Shown here: positions 6,356-6,374 of the stretch, one piece after another
Numbering within the stretch: position 1 is the first letter of the stretch
How the letters are laid out: each line of letters begins with the position of its first letter
Source: an uncultured Clostridia bacterium
GTDB taxonomy: Bacteria > Bacillota > Clostridia > Christensenellales > CAG-138
Reading direction: 5' to 3'
NCBI GenBank assembly: GCA_947304365.1
Contig: CAMZAY010000068.1
Location: forward strand, 1-6,374
DNA: 6,374 nt
Position numbers and translations under genes: made by a program
Notes under the pieces: model-generated
The model's database searches: none
The model's input: only the letters and a program-made list of their open reading frames with translations
What the model was told of the DNA's origin: nothing

Positions 6356-6374
6356 AGGAGATTGTATGTATGCA
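6356..6374 (+). CDS. Start of a further gene, cut by the window edge
   Basis: Eight bases after the ATP-grasp stop is AGGAG (6356-6360), a good ribosome binding site. ATG follows at 6366 (5-base spacing), with another ATG in a different frame at 6370 (9-base spacing). Only two or three codons are visible, so the product cannot be named and the frame is uncertain. Its close spacing suggests that the operon continues to the right. Confidence 0.5.

Overview
This window is the middle of a cell-surface polysaccharide (capsule or exopolysaccharide) biosynthesis cluster. Six genes are visible, all on the + strand and densely packed. The first is cut by the left edge, and a seventh appears to begin in the last few bases. 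The largest gap between genes is 46 bp, and two junctions are 4-bp ATGA stop/start overlaps, so this reads as one transcription unit with no internal promoter or terminator that I can support. The organism is probably a moderately GC-rich bacterium with strong AGGAG-type ribosome binding sites. Frequent ATA and AGG codons and the family mix suggest an anaerobic Clostridia-like Bacillota, but that is an inference with modest confidence.

Layout: (1) 2-1315, C-terminal part of a Wzz-type chain-length protein fused to a BY-kinase (bacterial tyrosine kinase) domain, ending in 17 consecutive X-Tyr-Gly triplets. (2) 1326-2789, a second complete Wzz/BY-kinase fusion, also with a Tyr/Gly-rich tail. 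(3) 2836-3489, a PglC-like initiating phosphoglycosyl transferase. (4) 3524-4360, an HpcH/HpaI (CitE-like) aldolase. (5) 4357-5262, a D-isomer-specific 2-hydroxyacid dehydrogenase. (6) 5259-6347, a sugar-transfer-associated ATP-grasp protein with much lower GC than everything before it. (7) A ribosome binding site and start codon at 6356-6374 for a further gene.

How they may work together: the phosphoglycosyl transferase would load the first sugar phosphate onto undecaprenyl phosphate at the inner face of the membrane. The two Wzz/kinase proteins would control polymer length and export through a tyrosine phosphorylation cycle. The aldolase, dehydrogenase and ATP-grasp genes form a translationally coupled trio. 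They could make a 2-keto acid, reduce it to a D-2-hydroxy acid and ligate the acid to a sugar or another acceptor. That three-step pathway is a hypothesis from gene order and family chemistry, not something the sequence proves.

The points most worth a second look are the very regular XYG tail in the first kinase and the tandem kinase pair in which one copy has lost the oligomerisation arginines. Next are the aldolase/dehydrogenase/ATP-grasp trio and the abrupt drop in GC at about 5220, which suggests a recombination junction inside the cluster.
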